NCBI GenBank assembly: GCA_024690695.1
Contig: JAILOS010000037.1
Coordinates: forward strand, 1-14,993
DNA: 14,993 bases
Origin: Oscillospiraceae bacterium
Lineage (GTDB): Bacteria; Bacillota_A; Clostridia; Oscillospirales; Oscillospiraceae
Direction: 5' to 3'
The notes below the pieces were generated by a model. The model ran no database searches and was not told where the DNA came from. It saw only the letters and a list, made by a program, of their open reading frames with translations. Of this stretch, positions 6,561 through 13,816 are shown one piece after another. Positions within the stretch are counted from its first letter, which is position 1. Each line of letters opens with the position of its first letter. A program made the position numbers and the translations under genes.

Positions 6561-8324
6561 TTATTCTTCCAGACAGACCGCCCGGATCAGCGCGGCGATC
6601 GCCTGCACGCGCCCGGGGGCGAAGGGGCTTTGCAGGCCGCCCGCGTCGATCAGGCCGGAGAGCGAGCCGAAATCCCGCTCGAGCACCGACAGATAGCGGT
6701 CCGTGCCGCGCCCCTCTTCGGCGCGCTCCATCTCAAAAAGCTGCATCGCGGCGTCGTTGGACACCGGGTAGCTGACGACGTAGAAGGGGTACTCGAAAAA
6801 GTGGGTGATCCCGATCCAGCTCATCGAGTAAAACTCGTCGTAGTCGGCGTCGTAAAAGCCGTACTGCTCCGCCGTGCGGCGGGCGACGGCGTTGAGCGTC
6901 CCGGCGTCGAGCCTCTCGGAGCCGAGCGCGTAGACCTCGTGCTCAAACTGCGCGTAGGCGCTCTGCTCCACGTACAGGTCCACGGTGTCGAGCATCTTCG
7001 TGCGCGCGATGTTCTCCACATCCTCGTCGTACAGCAGCTCGCCCAGCCGGGTGAGGATCAGATACTCCATGGCCTGCGAATAGACCTCGGCCAGATCCAC
7101 GGACTCGTAGGCGTTCTCGTTGACGTAGGCCTCGCAGTAGTGGCCGAACTCGTGGGCCAGGTTCAGGATATCCGGCGTATAGCCCTCGGCGTCGAGGAAC
7201 AGGAAGGGCGCCTCCGGCTCCTTGAGATAGCACTGGAAGGACATGTCCGCCTTTCGCCGGTCTACCCGGACGTCATAGTAGCCGTAGCCGGTCATGAAAG
7301 CGAAGGCCTCTTCCACGGAGCCGCCGAAATCCTGCGCCGCCGTGCCGATCAGCTCGAGCAGAAAATCCCCGTCGATGCGGTTTTCCCAGACCTCGTCGTA
7401 GATCCCCCGCTCCTTGAGCTCCCGGTACAGCGGGACGATCCAGATGCGGATATCCTCCAGATAGCGCTCGGCCTGCCCGGGCGTGTAATCGCGGTCAAAG
7501 CCGTAGCGGTACTGCATCTGCTCGTAGCTCTCGTAGCCGAGCTCCCCGGCCATCTGCTCGCGCACCGCCATCAGCCGGATATAGAGATCGGCGAAGTCCT
7601 CGTTGTACTTTCGGTAATACGCCCGGACGGCGTCGTTGTACGCCTCGCCGTCGAGCGTCTCCATCAGCTCGTACACGCTGCGCTCGCTTCCGCGGTATTC
7701 GATCGTCGGATCGGCCGACAGGGCGCGGTATTCGGCGATCAGCGCGCTCTCCTGCCGCAGCAGCTCGACGTAGCGGTCGCTGTACACGCTCTCGCTCTCG
7801 TCGCCGTACTGCTCGGTGAAGCCCTCCCAGAAGTAGCTCTCCTCCAGCTGCGCGGCATAGGCGGAGGCGGCGCAGGCGTAGTACAGCGCGTCCATCCGCC
7901 GGTCGAGCTGCGAGTCGTTTTCGGCGCACCACTTGAGCTCGGCCGCGAAATAGGGGTCCGTCTGGTCCTGGCAGTTGCGGATATCCGCGAGCGTGTACAT
8001 CGTGTCGTAGCGGTCGGAAAACGCGTAGCAGGCGTCGAGCGCCTCGATGCAGGCCTCCACGCCGCCGTCCGAACGCAGGGCCTCCTCCGCCGCGGCGATC
8101 AGCCGGTCCAGCTCGTCAAGATCCGGCCGTTCGTACACGAGCTCGTCGAAGCGCGGCGTTCCCGTCTCCGTACTCTCCGGCTCCGTCAGCGCCGGACGCG
8201 AAAAGGGATCCCGCCGGGACGCGGTTTCCGTTTTTTTCGCCGCGCCGGCCGTACAGGCGCTCAGCGACAGCGCGCACAGCAGCAGCGCGAGGACGCTGCG
8301 CCAGCTTTTTCTCATGCGGGTCAT
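6561..8324 (-). CDS. M3-family metallopeptidase lipoprotein (oligoendopeptidase F-like)
   Basis: A 587-aa zinc oligopeptidase predicted to be anchored outside the membrane. The N-terminus has a basic stretch (MTRMRKSW), a hydrophobic core and the lipobox LSAC with the lipidated C24. A low-complexity linker and an acidic, Tyr- and Glu-rich helical body follow. The zinc site is HEFGH (H391, E392, H395), with E413 in DLAEVYSQAMEY as the likely third ligand; this layout is typical of family M3. The C-terminal GITHFFEYPFYVVSYPVSNDAA also matches M3/PepF proteins. The start ATG at 8324 has GGGAGG 6 nt upstream. Most PepF enzymes are cytosolic; the lipoprotein form suggests degradation of short extracellular peptides for nutrition or signal clearance. 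The gene is divergent from the pyrophosphatase gene. The specific substrate is unknown. Confidence 0.9.
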   Translation of the reverse strand: MTRMRKSWRSVLALLLCALSLSACTAGAAKKTETASRRDPFSRPALTEPESTETGTPRFDELVYERPDLDELDRLIAAAEEALRSDGGVEACIEALDACYAFSDRYDTMYTLADIRNCQDQTDPYFAAELKWCAENDSQLDRRMDALYYACAASAYAAQLEESYFWEGFTEQYGDESESVYSDRYVELLRQESALIAEYRALSADPTIEYRGSERSVYELMETLDGEAYNDAVRAYYRKYNEDFADLYIRLMAVREQMAGELGYESYEQMQYRYGFDRDYTPGQAERYLEDIRIWIVPLYRELKERGIYDEVWENRIDGDFLLELIGTAAQDFGGSVEEAFAFMTGYGYYDVRVDRRKADMSFQCYLKEPEAPFLFLDAEGYTPDILNLAHEFGHYCEAYVNENAYESVDLAEVYSQAMEYLILTRLGELLYDEDVENIARTKMLDTVDLYVEQSAYAQFEHEVYALGSERLDAGTLNAVARRTAEQYGFYDADYDEFYSMSWIGITHFFEYPFYVVSYPVSNDAAMQLFEMERAEEGRGTDRYLSVLERDFGSLSGLIDAGGLQSPFAPGRVQAIAALIRAVCLEE

Positions 8325-8359
8325 ACGGGACCTCCCGGTTCGTCTTTTTTATACAGTGT

Positions 8360-8389
8360 ATCATATCATTTGCTCCGCGAAAAGAACAA
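8360..8389 (-). promoter_or_regulatory. Candidate promoter of the M3 peptidase gene
   Basis: On the minus strand, TTGTTC (8389-8384), an 18-nt spacer and TATGAT (8365-8360). It would start transcription around 8353, about 29 nt before the ATG. The -35 box is weak, so this is a moderate call. Confidence 0.5.
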
Positions 8390-8403
8390 TTCTTCTTGAA
8401 TTG
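8387..8403. promoter_or_regulatory. Inverted repeat spanning both divergent -35 boxes (candidate operator)
   Basis: CAATTC-TTCTT-GAATTG is a perfect 6-bp dyad with a 5-bp centre. Its left arm overlaps the -35 box of the peptidase promoter and its right arm the -35 box of the pyrophosphatase promoter. A protein bound here could block or co-regulate both genes. No cognate regulator gene is adjacent. Confidence 0.4.
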
Positions 8404-8424
8404 GGAGAAAAGCTCCCTTATAAT
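8396..8424 (+). promoter_or_regulatory. SigA-type promoter of the pyrophosphatase gene
   Basis: TTGAAT (8396-8401), a 17-nt spacer and a perfect TATAAT (8419-8424). Transcription would begin near 8431, about 54 nt before the ATG. The spacer itself contains GGGAG-AAAAG-CTCCC (8403-8417), a second small dyad. Confidence 0.82.
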
Positions 8425-8484
8425 GGTTCCGTTGGAAAAACACGGCCGCGCGTCAGGCGTCCGGCCGCGAAAGGAGCACCGCCC

Positions 8485-10095
8485 ATGAGTGAAATCTTCG
8501 TAACGGGTCACCGCAACCCGGACACCGATTCCATCGTCGCCGCGATCGCCTACGCCAATCTCCGTCAGGCGCTCGGCGACCGGGATTACCGCGCCGCGCG
8601 GCTCGGCTCGGTCAACGACGAAACGCAGAAGCTGCTGGAACGCTTCGGCTTTGAAAAGCCGACCTACATCCACGACATGCGCACGCAGGTCCGCGATCTT
8701 GACTACGACAGGCCGCCGATGCTCGACAGCTCCGTCACGATGGATCTCGCCTGGCGCACGATCCGCAAGGAGCATCTGACCGCGGTGCCGATCACGAACG
8801 AGGACGGCACGCTCTTCGGCATGCTCTCCGCTTCGGATATCGCCAGCTACGACATGCAGACCATCAACGTCAACCGCGTGGAAAACGTGCCGCTGTTCAA
8901 TCTGCTGAGCGTGCTGGAGGGCCGCCTCGTCAACGAGTTCGGCGTCTCCGCCGGCAGCGTCTCCGGCGAGCTCTTCATCGCCCTGCCGCAGAATTACGAC
9001 GATCAGGCGCTCACCAACCCCGACAGCATCCTCATCGTCGGCAACCAGCCCGAGGTGATCGACCGGGCGATCGCGGCCGGCGTCGGCTGTCTGATCATCT
9101 GCCGCTCCGAGATCAAGCCGGAGTGGGCCGAGTGCCAGACCGGCTCCTGCATCATCTCCACGCCGCTGTCGGCCCGGCGCGTCTCGCGCATCATCTATCA
9201 GGCCCTGCCGGTCGAGCGCATCTGCGAGCGCTCGGACATCGTGGCCTTCCATCTGAGCGATTATCTGGACGACGTGCGCGAGATCATGGCCAAGAGCCGC
9301 TATCGCTCCTACCCGATCCTCGACGAGAACAACGTCGTCGTCGGCACGCTCAGCCGCTTCCATCTGCTCAATCCGCGGCGCAAGCAGGTCGTCCTCGTCG
9401 ATCACAACGAGCTGGCCCAGTCCGTGCCCGGGCTCGAGCAGGTCGATATCCTCGAGATCATCGACCACCACCGTCTGGCCGATATCCAGACCCGGCAGCC
9501 GATCCGCGTGCGCAACGAGCCCGTCGGCAGCACGAACACGATCATCACCGCGATGTACCAGGAAAACGGCGTCGTGCCCTCGCCGAAGATGGCCGGGCTG
9601 ATGGCTGGGGCGATCCTGTCCGACACGGTGCTGTTCAAGTCGCCCACCTGCACGCAGCGCGACAAGATGATGGCCGAGCGGCTGGCCCGCATGGCGAGTA
9701 TCGATCTCACCGAGCTGGGACGCTCGCTGTTCTCCTTCGCCGGCTGGGACAAATCCGCCGAGGAGCTGCTGCGCACGGACTACAAGCAGTTCCACATCTC
9801 CGGGCAGGACATCGCCGTCAGCCAGATCACCTGCGCCGACGCCGAGCCGCTGCTTGAGCGCAAGGAGGAGTTCCTCTCCGTCATGCGCCGCCTGAAGCAG
9901 GACGACGGCTTCGACATCGTGCTGCTGATGCTCACGGACGTGCTCAAGGAGGGCACCTATCTGCTCTACGTCGGCAGCGACGACATCATTCAGCAGGCTT
10001 TTTCGACCGAGCCGAAGGACAGCATGCTTTTCCTGCCCGGCGTCATGAGCCGCAAAAAGCAGGTCATCCCGATGCTCACCGCCCTCTGGGGCTGA
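8485..10095 (+). CDS. ppaC: Manganese-dependent inorganic pyrophosphatase with CBS and DRTGG regulatory domains
   Basis: Family II (DHH) pyrophosphatase that hydrolyses PPi to phosphate in the cytosol, 536 aa. Catalytic and metal-binding motifs: HRNPDTDS at the N-terminus (H9, D13, D15), VDHNE (D306-H307), and EIIDHHR (D327-H328-H329). SRKKQ (522-526) in the C-terminal DHHA2 domain binds substrate. Between the first two blocks lies an insertion of about 230 residues: CBS 1 (about 70-135), a DRTGG domain (about 140-243) and CBS 2 (about 244-300). In this subfamily the CBS pair binds adenine nucleotides and tunes activity; the DRTGG part is seen in the larger clostridial forms. The ATG at 8485 has AAGGAG 8 nt upstream and places HRNPDTDS at the expected position; longer in-frame extensions upstream are noncoding. 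The gene is monocistronic between its promoter and the terminator at 10118-10164. Confidence 0.95.
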   Translation: MSEIFVTGHRNPDTDSIVAAIAYANLRQALGDRDYRAARLGSVNDETQKLLERFGFEKPTYIHDMRTQVRDLDYDRPPMLDSSVTMDLAWRTIRKEHLTAVPITNEDGTLFGMLSASDIASYDMQTINVNRVENVPLFNLLSVLEGRLVNEFGVSAGSVSGELFIALPQNYDDQALTNPDSILIVGNQPEVIDRAIAAGVGCLIICRSEIKPEWAECQTGSCIISTPLSARRVSRIIYQALPVERICERSDIVAFHLSDYLDDVREIMAKSRYRSYPILDENNVVVGTLSRFHLLNPRRKQVVLVDHNELAQSVPGLEQVDILEIIDHHRLADIQTRQPIRVRNEPVGSTNTIITAMYQENGVVPSPKMAGLMAGAILSDTVLFKSPTCTQRDKMMAERLARMASIDLTELGRSLFSFAGWDKSAEELLRTDYKQFHISGQDIAVSQITCADAEPLLERKEEFLSVMRRLKQDDGFDIVLLMLTDVLKEGTYLLYVGSDDIIQQAFSTEPKDSMLFLPGVMSRKKQVIPMLTALWG

Positions 10096-10117
10096 GCTTT
10101 TCCCCCTTTTGCACTGC

Positions 10118-10164
10118 AAGCCCGGCCGGGCGCAAGTTCCGTCTTGCTCTCGGCCGGGCTTTTT
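10118..10164 (+). terminator. Intrinsic terminator of the pyrophosphatase gene
   Basis: An 11-bp perfect stem (AAGCCCGGCCG at 10118-10128, complement at 10151-10161) is extended by an inner GCAAG/CTTGC stem and followed by TTTT. Its 3' arm and T-run also form the spacer of the glmS promoter. Confidence 0.9.
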
Positions 10165-10172
10165 GGTATAAT
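10144..10172 (+). promoter_or_regulatory. SigA-type promoter of glmS, overlapping the upstream terminator
   Basis: TTGCTC (10144-10149), exactly 17 nt, then TATAAT (10167-10172). The start site would be near 10179, leaving a leader of about 60 nt that contains a bulged hairpin (CCGGGCGCG with CGCGTCCCGG, 10181-10205). Confidence 0.75.
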
Positions 10173-10237
10173 AAGAAGAGCCGGGCGCGAAAAAACGCGT
10201 CCCGGCCCCGAAACTGACAAAAAAGGTGGGATCGTCT

Positions 10238-12076
10238 ATGTGCGGGATCGTCGGCTACGCGGGCTTTGAAGAGGCCGCGCCCATTCTGCTCGACGGGCTG
10301 GAGCGTCTGGAGTACCGGGGCTACGACTCGGCGGGCGTCGCCGTGCTCGACCCGGAAAAAGGCCTGCAGCTCAAGAAATCCAAAGGCCGGCTGAAGGTGC
10401 TGCGCGCGCTGACGGACGAGGGCCGCGCGATGAGCGGCTGCCTCGGCATCGGGCATACCCGCTGGGCCACCCACGGCGAGCCGAGCGACGTGAACTCCCA
10501 CCCGCATCTGAGCCAGAACGGCCAGATCGCCGTGGTGCACAACGGCATTATCGAAAACTACCTTGAGATCAAGGAATTCCTGACCGGGCGCGGGGTGCAT
10601 TTCCGCTCCGACACGGACACCGAGGTCGTTGCCCAGCTGCTGGAATACTACTACGCCCGCGGCGGCGATCTGCGCTCGGCCGTGTACAAGATGCTCCACC
10701 GCATCGAGGGCGCCTACGCGCTGGGCATCCTCTGCGTCGACAACCCGGACTGCTTTATTGCCGCCCGCAAGGACGCCCCGCTGCTGATCGGCTACGGGGA
10801 AGGCTGCCATTTCATCGCCTCCGACGTGACCGCTCTGCTGCGCCACACGCGCGAGGTCTCCTATCTGGAGGACGGCGAGGTGGCCGTGGTCAGCGCCGCG
10901 GGCGTGGAGGTCTTCGACGCGATGGGCAGCCCCGTGGAAAAAGAGCACCATATCGTGGACTGGGACGTCGGCGCCGCGGAAAAGGGCGGCTACGCCCACT
11001 TCATGTTCAAGGAGATCATGGAGCAGCCCGAGGCCCTGCGCAGGACCATCTCTCCGCGGGTGCAGAACGGCAGGATCGTCTTCGAGGAGCTGCAGCTCGG
11101 CGAAGCGGAGCTGCGCGCGCTCAGGCGCGTGTTCATCGTGGCCTGCGGCTCGTCCTACCACGTCGGCGTCGTCGGCAAATACAACCTTGAAAAAATGCTG
11201 CGTCTGCCGGTCGAGGTCGTGCTGGCCTCGGAGTTCCGGTATTCCGACCCGCTGGTCGGGCCGGATACGCTGGTGATCGTCATCAGCCAGTCGGGCGAAA
11301 CGCTCGACTCGATGGCCGCGCTGCGCCTGGCGAAGAGCCTCGGCGCGCACATCCTGTCGATCGTCAACGTCGTCGGGAGCTCGATCGCACGCGAATCCGA
11401 CGAGGTGCTCTACACCTGGGCCGGCCCGGAGATCGCCGTGGCGACCACGAAGGCCTACAGCACGCAGCTCGCCGTGCTGACAATGCTGGGGCTGCATTTC
11501 GCGCGTCTGCTCGGCACGCTGCCGGAAGCGGAGATCGACGCCGTCGTGTCGGAGCTGCTGGCGCTGCCGGCGCGGCTGGAGGAGGTCCTTGCGAACACGG
11601 ACTCAATCCAGTATCTCGCCTCGCGCTGCTTCAATCACAACTCGGTCTTCTTCATCGGGCGCAATCTGGACTACGCGCTCGGACTCGAGGGCAGCCTCAA
11701 GCTCAAGGAGATCTCGTACATCCACTCGGAGGCCTACGCCTCGGGCGAGCTCAAGCACGGCACGATCTCGCTGATCGAGCCGGGCACGCTGGTAATCGCG
11801 CTGGGCACTTACACGCAGCTGTTCGACAAGGCGATGTCGAACGTCATCGAGGTCAAGGCCCGCGGGGCCGATATTGTCGCCCTCACGACCGACAGCCGCC
11901 GCGCCGACATGGAGAAGGTCACGCCGAACGTGCTGTCCGTGCCGGATACGCACCGCTTCCTCCAGCCCTCGCTGGGCATCGTGCCGCTGCAGCTGTTCGC
12001 CTATTACGTGGCCCTGCAGCGCGGCTGCGACATCGACAAGCCCCGGAATCTGGCGAAGTCCGTCACGGTGGAGTAG
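10238..12076 (+). CDS. glmS: Glutamine--fructose-6-phosphate aminotransferase (isomerizing)
   Basis: Makes glucosamine-6-phosphate from fructose-6-phosphate and glutamine, the entry step for peptidoglycan amino sugars. The start is set at ATG 10238, which gives MCGIVGYAG, because the enzyme needs Cys directly after the initiator Met as its nucleophile. A GTG at 10226 would add four residues and bury it. AGGTGG lies 8 nt before the chosen ATG. The N-terminal Ntn glutaminase domain has LGIGHTRWATHG and VHNGIIENY. SIS domain 1 carries CGSS (C303) and SQSGET (350-355), and SIS domain 2 has LEGSLKLKEISYIHSEAY and GELKHG. The C-terminus NLAKSVTVE carries the sugar-binding lysine K607. At 612 aa it is full length. 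There is no room for a glmS ribozyme in the short leader. Confidence 0.98.
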   Translation: MCGIVGYAGFEEAAPILLDGLERLEYRGYDSAGVAVLDPEKGLQLKKSKGRLKVLRALTDEGRAMSGCLGIGHTRWATHGEPSDVNSHPHLSQNGQIAVVHNGIIENYLEIKEFLTGRGVHFRSDTDTEVVAQLLEYYYARGGDLRSAVYKMLHRIEGAYALGILCVDNPDCFIAARKDAPLLIGYGEGCHFIASDVTALLRHTREVSYLEDGEVAVVSAAGVEVFDAMGSPVEKEHHIVDWDVGAAEKGGYAHFMFKEIMEQPEALRRTISPRVQNGRIVFEELQLGEAELRALRRVFIVACGSSYHVGVVGKYNLEKMLRLPVEVVLASEFRYSDPLVGPDTLVIVISQSGETLDSMAALRLAKSLGAHILSIVNVVGSSIARESDEVLYTWAGPEIAVATTKAYSTQLAVLTMLGLHFARLLGTLPEAEIDAVVSELLALPARLEEVLANTDSIQYLASRCFNHNSVFFIGRNLDYALGLEGSLKLKEISYIHSEAYASGELKHGTISLIEPGTLVIALGTYTQLFDKAMSNVIEVKARGADIVALTTDSRRADMEKVTPNVLSVPDTHRFLQPSLGIVPLQLFAYYVALQRGCDIDKPRNLAKSVTVE

Positions 12077-12100
12077 CGTTCGTTTCTCGGAAAAAAGCCC

Positions 12101-12135
12101 GGGCGGGGGCAGAGCAAAAAGCTCTGCCCCCGCCC
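12101..12135. terminator. Strong hairpin between convergent glmS and the M56 gene
   Basis: A perfect 15-bp GC-rich stem (GGGCGGGGGCAGAGC, loop AAAAA, complement). On the left it is flanked by GCCC and A6 (12091-12100), which gives the minus strand a U6 run a few bases past the stem. The plus side has only GATTGTCAT. It therefore looks best as a terminator of minus-strand transcription and may also slow glmS transcription. Confidence 0.75.
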
Positions 12136-12138
12136 GAT

Positions 12139-12253
12139 TGTCATCCTGAAGAGCCGCCGGCGACGAAGGATCTGCAGGGAGAATACGGAATGGAGGAAAC
12201 GGGGTTTTTTTCGCTTTTTCGCTGCGGATTCTTCGCTGACGCACAGAATAACA
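12139..12253. repeat. Palindromic intergenic element with imperfect terminal inverted repeats
   Basis: The left end TGTCATCCTGA continues to ACGAAGGATCTGCAG. The complement of the right end reads TGTTATTCTGT and continues to GCGAAGAATCCGCAG. The two arms of about 32-38 bp are thus imperfect inverted copies (12139-12177 and 12222-12253) around a short T-rich centre, and contain no gene. The TGTCATCCTGA...GAAGGATCT pattern resembles a dispersed repeat I recall from many gut Clostridia; this copy is degenerate. It resembles a non-autonomous miniature element. Confidence 0.55.
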
Positions 12254-12286
12254 GACTTTTTGGGCTTCATCGAAACGGTCGATCCC

Positions 12287-12310
12287 GTAGGGGCGGATAT
12301 CATCCGCCCG
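12287..12310. repeat. Short palindromic repeat, copy 1 (GGGCGGAT type)
   Basis: GTAGGGGCGGAT-ATC-ATCCGCCCG: an 8-bp stem with a 3-nt loop, in a GTAGGGGCG...CGCCCG context. The same context frames the second copy 40 bp downstream with a different stem core. It resembles REP-like intergenic repeats common in Oscillospiraceae genomes (recollection). Confidence 0.55.
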
Positions 12311-12336
12311 CCAAGGAAAACCTCGTCTCTTCTCCG

Positions 12337-12361
12337 CAGGGGCGACCCTTGCGGTCGCCCG
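12337..12361. repeat. Short palindromic repeat, copy 2 (GGGCGACC type)
   Basis: GCAGGGGCGACC-CTTGC-GGTCGCCCG: an 8-bp perfect stem with a 5-nt loop. It shares the outer AGGGGCG/CGCCCG frame with copy 1. Confidence 0.55.
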
Positions 12362-12366
12362 CTGGC

Positions 12367-12385
12367 TTCCCCGCGCCGCGGGGAA
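12367..12385. repeat. Short palindrome (TTCCCCGC hairpin)
   Basis: TTCCCCGC-GCC-GCGGGGAA: an 8-bp stem and 3-nt loop just after repeat copy 2. A further small hairpin (GCGGC-TTGACA-GCCGC, 12400-12415) follows next to the stop codon of the M56 gene. Neither has a T-run on either side. Confidence 0.45.
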
Positions 12386-12417
12386 GGCAGGAAGGGCCGG
12401 CGGCTTGACAGCCGCTC

Positions 12418-13815
12418 TTACGATCTCGCCGGGTCGGAGAAAAGCCGCTCGCTTGCCGCTCTTTCGTCCGGCAGACGATCCGGCGCCGTGGAGGGCGCGG
12501 GGATGAAGGCTTCCAGCGCCGCCTCATAGTCCCCGGCGGCGGTGCGGTAGTACCGCACGTCGTTTCCGAAGCGGACGGCGGCGAGGCGCCCGGACTGATA
12601 GAGGATGATCCGGTAGTCGTCCTCGATCATAAATTCGATAAAACCGCGCGGCTCGGGAGAGGGCGACGGCGCACGCCGCTGCGTCCATTCCGCACTTTCC
12701 AAAAACCGAACCAGCGCTTTGGCGTCCGCGACGCCGGGCTGAACGCCGTCGGAATCCGCCGGGTACAGATTGGCATAGGGAGCGGTGTCGTTTTGCCCGA
12801 TCAAAGGGATCGCGTTTTTGTAGTTGAGGAAAGACAGATCCGGCTCGCCCGGCATCGGCTTGGCCGCAAAGCACACGATCAGCACGAGACAGCCCAGCAC
12901 GGCGGCGAGGAGGATCCAGAACGCGGGCTTTTTGTAGTTCAGCACCGCCTCGACGCGCATTTTTACGCCGGTCTCGCCGAAGGCCACGGGGCAGGCGGCG
13001 AGGATGCGGCGGGCGCTGCAGTTCAGGAGCGTCTGCAAATAGGCCGCGCGCTCGCTGCGCCCCAGCTCGCGGATGACCTTCTCGTCGCAGGCCAGCTCGA
13101 TATCCCGGCACAGCAGGATAAAGGCCAGCCAGCAGAGGGGGTTGAACCAGTGGACGCTGAGGATCAGAAAGCCCAGCGGCTTCCAGATATGGTCGAGACG
13201 GCGCAGATGCGCGCGCTCGTGGGCGAGAACCAAGCGTTTTTCCTCCTCGCTCAGGGCGGAGGGCAGATAAATCCTCGGCCGGAACAGCCCCAGAATGAAG
13301 GGCGTCCGGAAGCTGTCGCAGACGCGGACCTTGCCCTCCAGCTTCACGGAAGCCGCGACCCTTCTCCGCAGCAGGAGCGTGCTGACGAGCGCGTACAGCA
13401 GCATGACAGTCACCCCCAGCAGGTACGCCTGTACCAGCGGCGGCAGATAGGCGTCGCGGCTGCGCTGGGTGACGGCGTAGGAGCTGCCGGGGATCTCCCA
13501 GATCGTCTCGGCGTTCGCCCGCGGCCGTTCGATCTGCACCGTGTCCGCCGCGATCATCGGCTTCTCGCTGCCGCCGGCGGAGCGGAAGACCTCCACCTCC
13601 CCGCTCTCGCTGACGAGCGCGGGCGCGGCCTGAAAGACCGACAGCGGCGATGCGATACTGACCGGGCAGACGAGCCGGACGGCCACCAGCGCCCACATGA
13701 CGCAGAACGTCCACCGGGGCGCACGCCTGAGCAGCGCCCGGAGCAGGATCACGGCGAGAATCAGCACGCTCCCCGCTGCGCTCATGTTCAGCAGCTTCAA
13801 AAACACGGCGTTCAT
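12418..13815 (-). CDS. M56 family (BlaR1/MecR1-like) membrane metallopeptidase, non-PBP sensor
   Basis: A 465-aa integral membrane zinc peptidase, the signal-transducing partner of a BlaI-type repressor. Hydrophobic segments are seen near residues 8-28, 36-56, 128-150 and 299-319. The peptidase core has LVLAHERAHLRRLDH with the HExxH zinc site H199-E200-H203, followed by NPLCWLAF and ELACDEKV, typical of M56. After the last membrane helix comes an extracellular domain of only about 145 residues, with no SxxK, SxN or KTG motifs. It is therefore not the penicillin-binding sensor of true BlaR1, and the signal is unknown. The ATG is 1 nt past the repressor gene's stop, with GGAGGG inside that gene's end, indicating translational coupling. 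By analogy with BlaR1, activation would lead to cleavage of the repressor. Confidence 0.9.
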   Translation of the reverse strand: MNAVFLKLLNMSAAGSVLILAVILLRALLRRAPRWTFCVMWALVAVRLVCPVSIASPLSVFQAAPALVSESGEVEVFRSAGGSEKPMIAADTVQIERPRANAETIWEIPGSSYAVTQRSRDAYLPPLVQAYLLGVTVMLLYALVSTLLLRRRVAASVKLEGKVRVCDSFRTPFILGLFRPRIYLPSALSEEEKRLVLAHERAHLRRLDHIWKPLGFLILSVHWFNPLCWLAFILLCRDIELACDEKVIRELGRSERAAYLQTLLNCSARRILAACPVAFGETGVKMRVEAVLNYKKPAFWILLAAVLGCLVLIVCFAAKPMPGEPDLSFLNYKNAIPLIGQNDTAPYANLYPADSDGVQPGVADAKALVRFLESAEWTQRRAPSPSPEPRGFIEFMIEDDYRIILYQSGRLAAVRFGNDVRYYRTAAGDYEAALEAFIPAPSTAPDRLPDERAASERLFSDPARS

Positions 13816-13816
13816 G

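Noticed and set aside
8047..8484. In-frame N-terminal extension of the pyrophosphatase
   Set aside because: It crosses the promoter and the 5' end of the peptidase gene on the other strand. The ATG at 8485 has a good ribosome binding site and puts the HRNPDTDS motif at the right place.
8116..10119. A 667-codon open frame on the minus strand opposite the pyrophosphatase gene
   Set aside because: Low-complexity His/Asp/Ala/Gly-rich shadow. It runs through a promoter region and the terminator of real genes.
10226..10237. Upstream GTG start for glmS
   Set aside because: It would place four residues before the catalytic Cys, which must be exposed at the N-terminus. The ATG at 10238 is correctly placed.
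10173..10237. glmS ribozyme
   Set aside because: The leader is far too short and no core motif is visible.
12190..12529. Small plus-strand frames in the glmS-M56 gap
   Set aside because: They run through palindromic repeats and into the antisense of the M56 gene. The translations are low-complexity Arg/Gly/Pro strings.
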